Shown: positions 25,568 through 34,857 of the stretch, one piece after another
Layout: each line of letters starts with the position of its first letter
Numbering within the stretch: position 1 is the first letter of the stretch
Origin: Gluconacetobacter johannae
GTDB lineage: Bacteria > Pseudomonadota > Alphaproteobacteria > Acetobacterales > Acetobacteraceae
DNA length: 64,000 bases
Assembly: GCF_014174305.1 (NCBI RefSeq)
Contig: NZ_JABEQH010000010.1
Span: 78,938 to 142,937, forward strand
Direction of reading: 5' to 3'
Made by a program: the position numbers and the translations under genes
Notes under the pieces: generated by a model
The model's input: only the letters and a program-made list of their open reading frames with translations
Database searches by the model: none
What the model was told of the DNA's origin: nothing

Positions 25568-26721
25568 GCGGATCCAGCCGACGGACCATGCTGCGCCTGA
25601 TGCTGGCCGCCGGGGGTGCCGGAATGGCGGGGGGCTGCGCGGCGGGCGTCCCTGGCCCGTTCGCCCCGGTCGACCGGCTGGTGGACCGCGCGATCGCCGA
25701 CGGGCAGACCCCGGGGGCCGTCGTCGTGGTCGGCCATGGCGGGCGGATCGTCCATCACCGCGCCTACGGGCGCCGCGCCCTGGTCCCGGCGCGCGAGCCG
25801 CTGGACGAGGGCACGCTCTATGACATGGCGTCGCTGACCAAGCCGGTCGCGACCACCGTCGCGCTCATGCAGTTTTACGAGGCCGGGGCCTTCCGGCTGG
25901 ACGACCCGGCGTGCCGCTACCTTCCGGACTTCGCGCGGAACGGCAAGGCGGCGATCACGATCCGCCATCTGCTGACGCATTATTCCGGCCTGCCGCCCGA
26001 CCTGGACCTGTCCACGCCGTGGACCGGCCGCGACGAGGCCGCCCGCCGGGTCATGGAAACGCGCCCCGACCACCCGGCGGGCGAATGCTTCGTCTACAGC
26101 GACATCAACTTCATCACGCTCGGCCTGCTGGTGCAGCATTTCTCGCACGACACGCTGGACCATTACGTCCAGACCCGGGTGCTGGACCCGCTGGGCATGG
26201 CGCGCTCGCGCTTCCTGCCGCCGCCCGCGTGGCGGCCGTCCATCGCACCGACCCAGTTCGACGACCAGCATGTCATGCTGCGCGGCGTCGTCCACGACCC
26301 CACGTCGCGCCGCATGGGCGGAGTCGCAGGCCATGCGGGCCTGTTCTCGGACGCCGCCGACATGGCGGTCTATGCCCAGGCGCTGCTGGACCGCCGCGCC
26401 GGGCGACCCAGCGCCTATCCGCTGAAACCCGAGACCCTGATGCTGATGACCACGCCCCAGCAGCCCGCCGGCCGGCCGGATCTGCGCGGCCTGGGCTGGG
26501 ATATCCACACCCATTACTCCACGCCGCGCGGCGACGTCTTCCCGGTGGGGTCGTTCGGCCACACCGGCTTCACCGGGACGTCGCTGTGGCTGGACCCCGG
26601 CAGCGACAGCTATGTGCTGATCCTGACGAACCGGGTTCATCCCGACGGCGGGCACAGCGTCGTGCGCCTGCGCCACGATGTCGCCACGGCAGCCGCGCGG
26701 GTGCTGATTCCGGGGACCTGA
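25564..26721 (+). CDS. Lipoprotein serine hydrolase, class C beta-lactamase fold
   Basis: 385 residues. An N-terminal arginine pair and hydrophobic stretch end in GGC (C25), a possible lipobox, so it is likely exported and anchored. The active-site S90-L-T-K93 motif, the tyrosine motif FVYSDIN and the late HTGFTG segment are those of the beta-lactamase/penicillin-binding protein (AmpC, esterase, D-aminopeptidase) family. Whether it is an esterase, peptidase or lactamase cannot be told. It is translationally coupled to the symporter gene. Confidence 0.85.
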   Translation: MSGSSRRTMLRLMLAAGGAGMAGGCAAGVPGPFAPVDRLVDRAIADGQTPGAVVVVGHGGRIVHHRAYGRRALVPAREPLDEGTLYDMASLTKPVATTVALMQFYEAGAFRLDDPACRYLPDFARNGKAAITIRHLLTHYSGLPPDLDLSTPWTGRDEAARRVMETRPDHPAGECFVYSDINFITLGLLVQHFSHDTLDHYVQTRVLDPLGMARSRFLPPPAWRPSIAPTQFDDQHVMLRGVVHDPTSRRMGGVAGHAGLFSDAADMAVYAQALLDRRAGRPSAYPLKPETLMLMTTPQQPAGRPDLRGLGWDIHTHYSTPRGDVFPVGSFGHTGFTGTSLWLDPGSDSYVLILTNRVHPDGGHSVVRLRHDVATAAARVLIPGT

Positions 26722-26822
26722 TCCGGCGCGGTCACGGATTGTTTTCCGGCGGTTGTCCCGCCCCCCGGCATCCATGACGGATCTGCCGCGTAATGCGGCA
26801 TGAGCCGGAGATCCCGCCGGGA

Positions 26823-26858
26823 GACCGCCCCCATGACCGCCCCCATGACCACCCCCAT
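26823..26858 (+). repeat. Three tandem 12-bp repeats
   Basis: Three copies of GACCGCCCCCAT (the third with one change) in tandem, upstream of the thioesterase gene. If translation began at the ATG at 26793 they would encode an RPHD-type repeat; I consider them non-coding. Confidence 0.6.
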
Positions 26859-26903
26859 GGCCGTCCCTGCACCCATCCGCCATCGCGACGCAGAGGCCGG
26901 ACC

Positions 26904-27425
26904 GTGACCCCCGACCCCGTGCAGGATCCTCCGCCCCCGCCGGGCTTCGTCCCCCTGCCCGACCTCGCCCCCGGCGGGTTCGATGCCCTGTCCGGCGGCT
27001 TCCTGGTCGCCGTCGAGGGCGGGCAGCTGGTCGGCGGATTCCGCGTCACGCCGTCCTGCTGCAATCGGGCGGGATTCTGCCACGGCGGGAAGCTGGCCAG
27101 CGTCTGCGACACCTATCTGGCGATGGCCGCCCTGTTCCGCGAGGATTTGCAGACGGGCTTCCTGCCGACGGTCTCGCTGAGCCTGGATTTCATGGCGGCG
27201 GTCCCGTGCGGGGTATGGGTGGAATTGCGGGCCGAAACACTACGCATCACGCGCAGCCTGGTCTTCGTCCAGGGGTTGGCCACCGTGGACGGCACGCCCG
27301 CCGCGCGCGCCGATGCGATCTATCACCGCCTGCCGCCGGGCGACGCCCACGGAGCGGACATCGGCGCCCTGCTGCGCGGCCTTCTGGGCCACGCCATCGC
27401 CGCCCGCGGCGGCATGGCCCCGTAA
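26904..27425 (+). CDS. PaaI-type hotdog-fold thioesterase
   Basis: 173 residues from a GTG at 26904. The sequence NRAGFCHGGKLASVCDTYLAM followed by TVSLSLDFMAAVP is the hotdog thioesterase core (HGG motif with the catalytic acidic residue on the central helix). It hydrolyses an acyl-CoA of unknown chain. An ATG at 26793 would add a low-complexity proline/histidine extension from tandem repeats, so I prefer the shorter form. It is the last gene before the tRNA. Confidence 0.82.
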   Translation: MTPDPVQDPPPPPGFVPLPDLAPGGFDALSGGFLVAVEGGQLVGGFRVTPSCCNRAGFCHGGKLASVCDTYLAMAALFREDLQTGFLPTVSLSLDFMAAVPCGVWVELRAETLRITRSLVFVQGLATVDGTPAARADAIYHRLPPGDAHGADIGALLRGLLGHAIAARGGMAP

Positions 27426-27512
27426 CCCGAGGCCCCCTGGCCAGCCCCGGTAAAAAAAATGCGCGAAGGGGTTGTCGTTTCCCCGACACTCGGTTACACA
27501 GCGCCCCACAGC

Positions 27513-27589
27513 GCACCCGTAGCTCAATTGGATAGAGCACCAGACTACGAATCTGGGGGTTAGAGGTTCGAGTCCTTTCGGGTGCGCCA
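27513..27589 (+). tRNA. tRNA-Arg (anticodon ACG)
   Basis: 77 nt with all parts: acceptor GCACCCG/CGGGTGC, D arm AGCTCAATTGGATAGAGC, anticodon stem CCAGA/TCTGG with loop CTACGAA, T arm GAGGTTCGAGTCCTTTC and an encoded CCA end (27587-27589). The ACG anticodon, read as ICG after deamination, decodes CGU/CGC/CGA. TTGTCG and TACACA at 27472 and 27495, 17 bp apart, are a possible promoter. Confidence 0.97.
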
Positions 27590-28057
27590 ATTTTCCAAAA
27601 TATTCGCCTGCTCACTCAGCCGGCCAGGCTGGACGCTCCAGCCCATGCAGGCCCCACGACGATGTGTGGGCTGCGCCGGCACGGCCCCGCACGCGCTCAT
27701 GAATTGCCCCAGCGGACGCAGTCGATGACCGTGACCCGATCCATCCGGGCCATTCATGCGGCAATTTTTTCCAATAGCGCCAGAACTATTCAAAAACAGC
27801 GGATTGTGCTTTATTGGCACTTAATTCTGTGGAACTGGAAACGCGCCTAGTGGTCGACGGATTCCTGGCGGCGATCGAGAAATGATCTAAATCAAGAATC
27901 GACCCGCTCTGTTGCATTTCGTCACGGACGGTCTTTTTGGCCTTCCTGATGGCGTATGCATCGTTATAAGGCGAGATGCAGGGCATATCGCATGGTCAAG
28001 CCGCCGGAGGATTTTTGTGCCTTTCCGCTCTAGTGTCATGACGGCATAACGACCCGC
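27590..28057. other. Non-coding region between tRNA-Arg and fliF
   Basis: No gene found. Base composition shifts here from very GC-rich to mixed, with several A/T runs between 27760 and 27900. It must contain the fliF operon promoter. It holds an FNR-like box at 27882-27895. No repeat of the tRNA 3' end was seen in it. Confidence 0.6.
27882..27895. promoter_or_regulatory. FNR/FixK-like box upstream of fliF
   Basis: ATGATCTAAATCAA matches the FNR consensus TTGAT-N4-ATCAA in nine of ten positions. It lies about 160 bp before the fliF start. A near-identical box (ATGAT-N4-ATCAA) precedes the che operon at 55196. Binding is inference. Confidence 0.45.
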
Positions 28058-29698
28058 ATGCAGAACATATTGGCTGGTCTGAAGGGCCTTGGGCGCAAGA
28101 GACTGGCGGCGCTGGGCATCGCGGCCGCCGTCCTTCTCTCGGCGATCGGACTTTTCGTCTTTCGGGGCAGCGCCCAGCCCATGGCCCTGCTTTACGGCGA
28201 CCTCGACCTGAGCGAAGCCGCCGAAATGATCGACGATCTGGGAAAAGCCCATATCGACACGACGACCAGTTCGGACGGAACCAGCATCTACGTTCCCCGC
28301 GACAAGGTCGCCAGCGCGAGGCTGTTGCTCGCGAAGGACGGCCTCCCCAGCGGGGGGGCCGTCGGCTACGAACTGTTCGACAAGAGCGGGACGCTGACCA
28401 GCACGCAGTTCGAGCAGACGATCAACGAGACACGGGCCATGGAGGGCGAGCTTGAGCGCTCCATCCGCCTTCTCCATGGGGTGCGTAACGTCCGGGTTCA
28501 CCTCGTTCTTCCGCATCGCGATCTCTTTTCGACCCAGACCAGCCCGTCTCAGGCCAGTGTCGTCCTTGACATCGGCAGGGCGGGCCGCATGGCCCCCGAC
28601 GGCATCCAGGCCATTCAGAACCTGGTCGCGGCGGCTGTCCCCAGCCTGCGCCCGCAGAACATCTCGATCGTCGACACGCGGGGCGACGTCCTGCTGAAGC
28701 CCGGCGACCCGGACAGCGCCGCCGGTCAGGAATCCACGCTGGAAAAGCTGCGCCATGCCGAGGAACAGCGCCTGGCCGAGGCCGTGGAGGACATGCTGGT
28801 GCCGACGCTGGGGGCGGGGCATGTGCGTGCCCGCGCGGCGGTCACCATGGATACGGACGAAATCCACGAGACGGATGAAAGCTACGATCCGAACCAGCAG
28901 GTTCTCCGCTCGCAGCAGACCAGCTCGGACAAGAGCGTCAATACCGAGGCCAACCCGAACACCTCGGTGTCGAACAACCTGCCGAACGCCAATGCGAACC
29001 AGGACAACAGGACCGGTTCGAACGATGACCGTGAGGAAGAGACCGACAATTACGAGATCGGCAAGCGCGTCCGCGTGATAAACCAGACACGCCCGCGGCT
29101 GGCCCGGATCAGCCTTGCCGTCATGGTGGACGGGACGGTCGTCAGGGGCAGCGACAGGAAAGACGTCTGGCAGCCGCTGGACGGCGCCGAGATCGAGAGA
29201 ATCACGACGCTGGCGAAAACGGCGATCGGGTATGACAAGAACCGTGGCGACGAGGTGAATGTCGTTTCGATGCGGTTCATGCCCGACGGGGGGAACGAAT
29301 TCTCGACCGCGGGCGGCAGCCTGTTCGGCCGGGATACCCTCATCTATATCGCGGAATGGGTCATCCCCATCATTCTGGCGCTTGGGGCCATTTTCATGGC
29401 CGTCCGGCCGGTGCTGCGGCGTGGCGGGGGGAATATCCTTGCCCTTGCCGGCCGGTCGGCGCATGAAGGCGCCTTGGGCATGTCGCCGAACGGCACGCGC
29501 CTGGCCGGCGGCACCGCGGGCGCCCTGATTCCTTCTGACGGAACCGGAGATGGAACGATCAGGATCGAGGGCATCGAAGGAAAGCTGCGTACCGATGCGA
29601 TCGCAAAAGTCGCGGATCGCATTGAAGAAAGCCCCGAGGAGAGCGTTCTGATTATTCGGAACTGGCTGGCCACACCCGAGCTCGGAAAGCAGACATGA
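28058..29698 (+). CDS. fliF: Flagellar MS-ring protein FliF
   Basis: 546 residues. One membrane span near residues 17-36, a periplasmic YscJ/FliF ring-building region with MALLYGDLDLSEAAEM, and a second span near residues 428-452, followed by a cytoplasmic tail. The C-terminal segment (VADRIEESPEESVLIIRNWL) is the FliG-binding motif. It forms the MS ring at the base of the motor. First gene of fliF-G-H-N-O-P; overlaps fliG as ATGA. Confidence 0.96.
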   Translation: MQNILAGLKGLGRKRLAALGIAAAVLLSAIGLFVFRGSAQPMALLYGDLDLSEAAEMIDDLGKAHIDTTTSSDGTSIYVPRDKVASARLLLAKDGLPSGGAVGYELFDKSGTLTSTQFEQTINETRAMEGELERSIRLLHGVRNVRVHLVLPHRDLFSTQTSPSQASVVLDIGRAGRMAPDGIQAIQNLVAAAVPSLRPQNISIVDTRGDVLLKPGDPDSAAGQESTLEKLRHAEEQRLAEAVEDMLVPTLGAGHVRARAAVTMDTDEIHETDESYDPNQQVLRSQQTSSDKSVNTEANPNTSVSNNLPNANANQDNRTGSNDDREEETDNYEIGKRVRVINQTRPRLARISLAVMVDGTVVRGSDRKDVWQPLDGAEIERITTLAKTAIGYDKNRGDEVNVVSMRFMPDGGNEFSTAGGSLFGRDTLIYIAEWVIPIILALGAIFMAVRPVLRRGGGNILALAGRSAHEGALGMSPNGTRLAGGTAGALIPSDGTGDGTIRIEGIEGKLRTDAIAKVADRIEESPEESVLIIRNWLATPELGKQT

Positions 29699-30744
29699 CC
29701 GAGGCCGCTACACTCCACGTCCCGTCCGGCAATCCGCCCCCCGTCACGGCGCATCTGAGCGGCCGGCAGAAGGCCGCCATCCTCATGCTTGCCGTAGGGC
29801 GCGAGAAATCGTCCAGGCTTCTGAAAATGCTGCATGAGGATGAAATCCGCGACATCTCCGTCACCATGGCGGGCCTTGGCCTTGTGCGGGCCGATCTCGT
29901 GGAATCCGTCTGTCATGAGTTCACCAGGAACTTTGAATCGGCCGACGGGCTGGTGGGCACGTACGAAACCACGGAAGAAATGCTTCGCAAGGCCCTGCCG
30001 GAAGATCAGGTCGCGAAGATCATGGACGAGATCCGCGGTCCGGCCGGCAGGACGATGTGGGACAAGCTGGGGAACGTTCAGGAAAGCGTGCTCGCCAACT
30101 ATCTTCGCAACGAATATCCGCAGACGGCCGCCGTCATTCTGAGCAGGCTACAGCCCGCGCATGCCGCGCGCATTTTCGCGCTGCTTCCCGAAGACTATGC
30201 AACCGACGTCATGATGCGGGTCCTGCACATGGAAACGGTGCAGAGAGATGTTCTGGATAGCGTCGAGGCGACGCTTCGCTCGGAATTCATGTCGTCTCTC
30301 GGGCGCTCGGCCAAGCGGAACAGCTACGAGCTTCTTGCGGAAGTCTTCAATAACTTCGATCGCAAGACCGAGACGCGCCTGATGGCGTCGATGGATAAAC
30401 GCAATCACGACGACATGGAGAAGGTGAAGGCGCTGATGTTCACCTTCGAGGACATCAAGCGTCTGCCGCATGAATCCCTTATGCGGATCGTCAACGAGAT
30501 TGATCGCGACAAATTGCCGCTGGCCTTGAAGGGCGCCTCCGAGACGGTACGGAAAATGTTCCTGCAATGCATGTCGAAGCGCGCCGGGAGCATTCTTCTG
30601 GAAGAGATCGAGGCGCTTGGACCTGTCCGCGTCAGGGACGCCGACGCGGCACAGACCGATATCGTCGGCACCATCAAGAACATGGCGAATGCCGGCGAAA
30701 TTGACCTCACCGAAAGCGGCGGCAACGACGAGATCATTCCGTGA
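29695..30744 (+). CDS. fliG: Flagellar motor switch protein FliG
   Basis: 349 residues with the three FliG domains. The N-terminal part (LSGRQKAAILMLAVG) binds FliF; the middle EHPQ-like region here reads NEYPQTAAVILSRL; the C-terminal motor domain has the charged helix DRDKLPLALKGASETVRKMF that meets the stator. It is the torque-generating ring. Starts and stops overlap fliF (ATGA) and fliH (GTGA). Confidence 0.97.
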   Translation: MTEAATLHVPSGNPPPVTAHLSGRQKAAILMLAVGREKSSRLLKMLHEDEIRDISVTMAGLGLVRADLVESVCHEFTRNFESADGLVGTYETTEEMLRKALPEDQVAKIMDEIRGPAGRTMWDKLGNVQESVLANYLRNEYPQTAAVILSRLQPAHAARIFALLPEDYATDVMMRVLHMETVQRDVLDSVEATLRSEFMSSLGRSAKRNSYELLAEVFNNFDRKTETRLMASMDKRNHDDMEKVKALMFTFEDIKRLPHESLMRIVNEIDRDKLPLALKGASETVRKMFLQCMSKRAGSILLEEIEALGPVRVRDADAAQTDIVGTIKNMANAGEIDLTESGGNDEIIP

Positions 30745-31439
30745 CGGCGGCGTCCGCCCCCCTCTCGTCGGCGCCCGCGCCGGTCCGGCTGGAACTTGTC
30801 GATCTGGAAGATTTCGGGGCCGCCCCCGCCGAAGCCGTGGCGGAGGCCGACGCGCCCGAGGCGGATGCCGTTCCCGATCCTGACCTTGTCACGATGACAC
30901 ATGCCCAGGTGGACGCCCTTCGCGAGTCTGCCTTCCGCGAGGGGCTGGAAAAAGGATCGCAGGACAAGCAGGAAGCGCTGCAGCAGCATTTCGCGGCCTG
31001 CATTTCGTCCCTGACGGCCCTCTTCAGGACGGAGAATGACCGGCGCGATCGGGTCCTGGCCGACGCCGCGAACGCCTTTCTCACGACCGTCACGGATGTC
31101 GTCGGCAGCCTGACGGCGCTCGATGGAACCGTGCTGGCGGGCATGCAGCGCGATCTTATCGCAGACGCAGCGGCCTTCGCGCAGGAATGCGATGGCGCCG
31201 TGACGATCCGATGCGGCGACGCCGACGCCCAGCGCCTCCAGGCCATCTTCAAGGAGGACGCGAGCGTCCGCATAGAGGTGGCGCAGCACGCCGGAGAGGA
31301 TGCGATACGCATCACTTCGGCAGCGAACGTCATCGTTATTGATCCGGAACAGTGGCGCAAATCCGTTGCGGAGAAGATTATTGCCGCTGTTACGGCCCTC
31401 GCGCGGCAACGCGGGGAACGAAGCGTGCAGAAGGCATAG
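30741..31439 (+). CDS. fliH: FliH-like flagellar export protein
   Basis: 232 residues from a GTG overlapping the fliG stop. The central part (VDALRESAFREGLEKGSQDKQ) and glycine/alanine-rich coiled-coil features followed by an HrpE/FliH-like C-terminal domain fit FliH, the regulator of the FliI export ATPase. Sequence conservation in this family is low and much of the call rests on position between fliG and fliN. The N-terminal 45 residues are acidic, alanine/proline-rich. fliI is not in the window. Confidence 0.8.
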   Translation: MTAASAPLSSAPAPVRLELVDLEDFGAAPAEAVAEADAPEADAVPDPDLVTMTHAQVDALRESAFREGLEKGSQDKQEALQQHFAACISSLTALFRTENDRRDRVLADAANAFLTTVTDVVGSLTALDGTVLAGMQRDLIADAAAFAQECDGAVTIRCGDADAQRLQAIFKEDASVRIEVAQHAGEDAIRITSAANVIVIDPEQWRKSVAEKIIAAVTALARQRGERSVQKA

Positions 31440-31456
31440 GGCAGGCGGAGAGAACC

Positions 31457-31837
31457 ATGAGCACAGGCAACGACATCGGACTTGAGGAGTTCGCCAGCAC
31501 GCCGTCGGATACGACCGGGACGGCGGGGCAGGATGGCAAGGCGGCCGGCCCTGAGCCGCGTGCCGACGGCGCAACGAGTGGAATCAGCCAGATGGAGGCG
31601 GTCTATGACATCCCGGTGAAGATCACCGCCGTCATCGGCACGGCGACGATGCCGGTCAGCCAGCTTCTCCGGCTTGGGCGCGGCGCTGTCGTGGAGCTGG
31701 ACAAGAAACTGGGGGAAGCGGTGGATATCTACGCGAACAACCGGCTGATCGCCCGTGGCGAGGTGGTGGTTGTCGATGATAACCACATCGGTGTCACCAT
31801 GACCGAAATCCTGTCGTCGTCCACCGTACCTGGCTAG
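31457..31837 (+). CDS. fliN: Flagellar motor switch protein FliN
   Basis: 126 residues: a disordered 45-residue N-terminus, then the SpoA/FliN domain (YDIPVKITAVIGTATMPVSQLL, then GRGAVVELDKK and NNRLIARGEVVVVDD). It forms the lower C-ring with FliM and FliG. Starts 17 bp after fliH, with GGCGGAGAGAA before the ATG. Confidence 0.95.
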   Translation: MSTGNDIGLEEFASTPSDTTGTAGQDGKAAGPEPRADGATSGISQMEAVYDIPVKITAVIGTATMPVSQLLRLGRGAVVELDKKLGEAVDIYANNRLIARGEVVVVDDNHIGVTMTEILSSSTVPG

Positions 31838-31846
31838 GAATCGGCG

Positions 31847-32215
31847 GTGTCCGGGGCAAATGGTCTCGCAGCGCCTCTGACGGGGCCATTTGCGCGTGAT
31901 CCGGGTACGATCGGCACCATGTGGCTGACGTGCCTGGTGTCGCTGGTGATCGTTGTCGCACTTATCCTGCTCAGCCGCTACGGCCTGAAAGTCCTGGACC
32001 CTTACCTGTCGCGGCGACGCCGGACGCGCAACCTTGCGGTGGTGGAAAGTCTGGCCATAGATCCGCGCCGGCGCGTCAGCCTCATAAGATGCGGCCGAAA
32101 AACGGGCCTGATCCTGACGGGCGGCGGAAATGACGTGTTCCTGGGCTGGATTGAGGATGACGGGGGCCGTCCGCCGCACGCCGTGTCCTCGGCACAGATC
32201 GATCCCGGCGATTGA
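31847..32215 (+). CDS. fliO: FliO-like flagellar biosynthesis protein
   Basis: 122 residues from a GTG with AGGA seven bases upstream. One membrane span (MWLTCLVSLVIVVALILLSR) is followed by a basic segment and a small beta-rich domain (LAVVESLAIDPRRRVSLIRC, then GNDVFLGWI), the FliO layout. FliO assists assembly of the FliP5-FliR export gate. Placement between fliN and fliP agrees. An internal ATG at 31919 could be the real start. Confidence 0.8.
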   Translation: MSGANGLAAPLTGPFARDPGTIGTMWLTCLVSLVIVVALILLSRYGLKVLDPYLSRRRRTRNLAVVESLAIDPRRRVSLIRCGRKTGLILTGGGNDVFLGWIEDDGGRPPHAVSSAQIDPGD

Positions 32216-32237
32216 TACGAATAGTGGAGCTGACGCG

Positions 32238-33017
32238 TTGATATCTCGGTTGTCCACGGGACGGGCCGTCAGGCTCGGCGTCATTGCCGCGTGCGTGGCG
32301 GCCGTCGCCATGCTGGCGGTCATGCCGACATCCGCCCATGCCCAGTCCGTGACGCTTGATCTGGGGAAGGGCGTGGGCGACGCGGGAACGACCAGCCGCC
32401 TTGTGCAGCTGACGGCCCTCATCACGCTTCTGTCGTTTGCGCCCAGCCTGCTGGTGATGGTCACCGCCTTCACGCGGATCATCATCGTGCTGTCCCTGCT
32501 GCGCGGGGCGATCGGGGCCCAGGGAACGCCGCCCAACACGGTCCTGATCGGCCTTGGGCTGTTTCTGACGTTCTTCGTCATGCAGCCGACTCTCGAACAA
32601 TCCTGGACGCATGGCATCGTTCCGATGATGGATGGCCGCGTGAGCGAAATGGACGGTCTGGCCGCGGCGGCGGAGCCTTTCCGGACGTTCATGCTTGCGA
32701 ATGCGCGGCCCGCCGACATCACGACGTTCCTGCACCTGGCAAATCTGCCGCCGCCCGCGACCCCTGCCCAAACGCCATGGCGCGTGCTGATGCCGGCATT
32801 CATGATTGGCGAACTCAGCCGCGGTTTCGAGATGGGGTTCCTGCTCTACCTGCCGTTCCTGGTCATCGACCTCGTCACCTCCAGCGTCCTGATGAGCCTC
32901 GGCATGATGATGCTGCCGCCCGCCACGATCTCGCTGCCGTTCAAGCTGATTTTCTTCGTGATGGTCGACGGGTGGCAGATGGTGGCCGGAGGTCTGGTCA
33001 GAAGCTTCGGCGGCTGA
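32238..33017 (+). CDS. fliP: Flagellar export gate protein FliP
   Basis: 259 residues from TTG at 32238, preceded by GGAG. A signal peptide ends near SAHAQ, then four membrane spans with the FliP signatures SFAPSLLVMVTAFTRI and MIGELSRGFEMGFLLYLPF. It forms the export gate pore. A start at the ATG at 32310 would shorten the signal peptide. The usual partners fliQ and fliR do not follow; flgH converges from the other strand. Confidence 0.93.
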   Translation: MISRLSTGRAVRLGVIAACVAAVAMLAVMPTSAHAQSVTLDLGKGVGDAGTTSRLVQLTALITLLSFAPSLLVMVTAFTRIIIVLSLLRGAIGAQGTPPNTVLIGLGLFLTFFVMQPTLEQSWTHGIVPMMDGRVSEMDGLAAAAEPFRTFMLANARPADITTFLHLANLPPPATPAQTPWRVLMPAFMIGELSRGFEMGFLLYLPFLVIDLVTSSVLMSLGMMMLPPATISLPFKLIFFVMVDGWQMVAGGLVRSFGG

Positions 33018-33074
33018 GAAGCCGCCCGCACCGCCCACGGAACGCGGCGGGCAAGGCGCCCCGTGATGTCAGGA

Positions 33075-33809
33075 TCAGAACGGCAGGACGCTGTCGAGAA
33101 CCTGCTGCCCGTATCGCGGCGTCTGGAGCTTGGTCAGCTGGCCGCGCCCGCCATACGAAATCCTGGCCTCGGCGATCCTGTCGTGGGTCACCGTGTTGTC
33201 TTCCGTGATGTCCTGCGGCCTGACGACGCCGCTGACCATGAGCTGGCGGAGTTCGCCGTTAACCCTGACCTCCTGGCGCGCCACCACGACGAAATTGCCG
33301 TTCGGGAGCACCTGCGTGATCGTCCCGGCCAGCGTCAGGACGATAGCATCGCTTCTGTTGATCCTGCCCGTTGCCGTGTTGGCGCTCGCGCTGCTTGTGT
33401 TGACGGCGGATGCGCCGGTGATGTGCTGCAGCGCCGTGCCGTGAAAGCCGAACAGGGTTGGAACACCGTAATCCTCGGACCCGCTGCCGCTGGCCGTCGT
33501 GTTGTTCGTCACCGCGGCATTATCGGCGATCCCGACCTTGATGGTCAGAAGGTCACCGACCTGCGACGCCCTCTGGTCCTTGAAGAAGGCCCGGCTTCCG
33601 GGGCGCCACAGGCTGCCGACCTCGGTCGGTGGCGGCTGAAGCGGCGGCATGGGCATTGTCACGGGGCGGTAGTCGGGGGCCTGCGTCGGGTCCGACGTTG
33701 TGGTCATGCGCGGCGGGTGGCCCATCTCGCTGATTTCCGACAGGCCGGAACATCCGGACAGGCACAGCAATCCGGTCACGAGCGCACCCGGCAGGCGATA
33801 TTGTGTCAA
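33075..33809 (-). CDS. flgH: Flagellar L-ring protein FlgH
   Basis: 244 residues. A lipoprotein signal ends in LSGC; the mature domain includes GSLWRPGSRAFFKDQRASQVGD and the conserved NGNFVVVARQEVRVNGE and VVRPQDI. It forms the outer-membrane ring around the rod. I chose TTG at 33809, which has GGAGA about seven bases upstream and gives a normal signal peptide; a GTG at 33827 has no ribosome site. Last gene of flgG-flgA-flgH. Confidence 0.93.
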   Translation of the reverse strand: MTQYRLPGALVTGLLCLSGCSGLSEISEMGHPPRMTTTSDPTQAPDYRPVTMPMPPLQPPPTEVGSLWRPGSRAFFKDQRASQVGDLLTIKVGIADNAAVTNNTTASGSGSEDYGVPTLFGFHGTALQHITGASAVNTSSASANTATGRINRSDAIVLTLAGTITQVLPNGNFVVVARQEVRVNGELRQLMVSGVVRPQDITEDNTVTHDRIAEARISYGGRGQLTKLQTPRYGQQVLDSVLPF

Positions 33810-33833
33810 GGCAGCTCTCCAGCGCACGCGGGT

Positions 33834-34856
33834 TTACCGGATCGACAGGTCCGACCGCGCGTTTGCGCGGGCGGACGCGGTCAGACGCCGCAACATGTTC
33901 GGGTCCGAAGGAACGGCGCCCGACCCGGCATCGACCTCGATTTCCGAGGCATTAGCCACGCGACCGGTCACGATCATGCTGCTCGCCAGGTTGAGGGCGT
34001 GCACGTACTGGCCGCTGCCCCCGTCTTCCAGGGCCCGGCCGGTTGCCGTCAGATGAACGCCGGGGACGGTAAAGGCGATCAGGATGGGGTCTCCCTTGTG
34101 CACCAGCAGGGTCCTGTGCAGATCCCGCTCAAGCACCGGTTCGCCGGCGACGACAGGGTGCAGAAGCGTCATGCCTTCTACCTCGGCCCCATCCATGAAT
34201 ATTTTCGCGGTCGCGTAGCCGGTATAGGATTCGTCTATACTGACGTCGGAAGAAGAAATTACGGCCCCGGCGGCCAGCGAATGGGAAAACACCAGCACCC
34301 TGCGCGGGGCGCGCACCGTTCCGGTCAGGAGGAAGGAGTCCTGGGTTATGTCGCCGGTCGGATGGGTCCGGTAGACGGTCGCGGAGAACCGCCCGGTCCT
34401 CTGGTCCCAGTCGACGTCCGACAGGATGACCGGCTTCGGGTCGTCCGACGCCACCGTTATGGGATGGAAATCGGCAAGGTCCATCGAGACAGGACCCGGC
34501 CCGATATCGGGGAGGCTTTTCTGCACGAGGCCGGCAAAGAATTCCCGATCGAGAACACGGCCGGCCCGCGTGATCGTCGCCATCGCCGACGGCGACTGGT
34601 CCAGCCAGTCAACGCCGTACTGGTCGGCGATGGCGATCAACTGCCGGCCGCCGACATGGATGGTGGCCCCGGGTCCCGGCGCCGGGCCGATGACCTTGTC
34701 CTGCTGCGGTTCCAGATCGGCAAAGAGATCCGACAGCCGCACAACGTCGGAGGTAATCACCGTGGCGCTTCGCAGCGTCGCCGCCGAAACTGCCGCCGCG
34801 CAGAATGTCATGATGCCCGCGGCGACCGCTGCCGCGATTGCTGCGCGCACGGGCAT
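33834..34856 (-). CDS. flgA: Flagellar P-ring chaperone FlgA
   Basis: 340 residues, longer than the enterobacterial protein. A signal peptide (AAIAAAVAAGIMTFCAAAVSA) precedes a SAF domain (RRVLVFSHSLAAGAVISSSDV) and the C-terminal domain with GDPILIAFTVPGVHLTATGRAL. It helps FlgI assemble in the periplasm. The large middle part (residues 50-190) resembles FlgA of other alphaproteobacteria. It begins 1 bp after the flgG stop. Confidence 0.9.
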   Translation of the reverse strand: MPVRAAIAAAVAAGIMTFCAAAVSAATLRSATVITSDVVRLSDLFADLEPQQDKVIGPAPGPGATIHVGGRQLIAIADQYGVDWLDQSPSAMATITRAGRVLDREFFAGLVQKSLPDIGPGPVSMDLADFHPITVASDDPKPVILSDVDWDQRTGRFSATVYRTHPTGDITQDSFLLTGTVRAPRRVLVFSHSLAAGAVISSSDVSIDESYTGYATAKIFMDGAEVEGMTLLHPVVAGEPVLERDLHRTLLVHKGDPILIAFTVPGVHLTATGRALEDGGSGQYVHALNLASSMIVTGRVANASEIEVDAGSGAVPSDPNMLRRLTASARANARSDLSIR

Positions 34857-34857
34857 G

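Noticed and set aside
27814..27830. TGGCAC sequence before fliF as a sigma-54 promoter
   Set aside because: The -12 element (TTGC) at the required spacing is missing.
33019..33060. GC-rich inverted repeat between fliP and flgH as a terminator
   Set aside because: Stem is only six pairs with a long loop and there is no T run on either strand.
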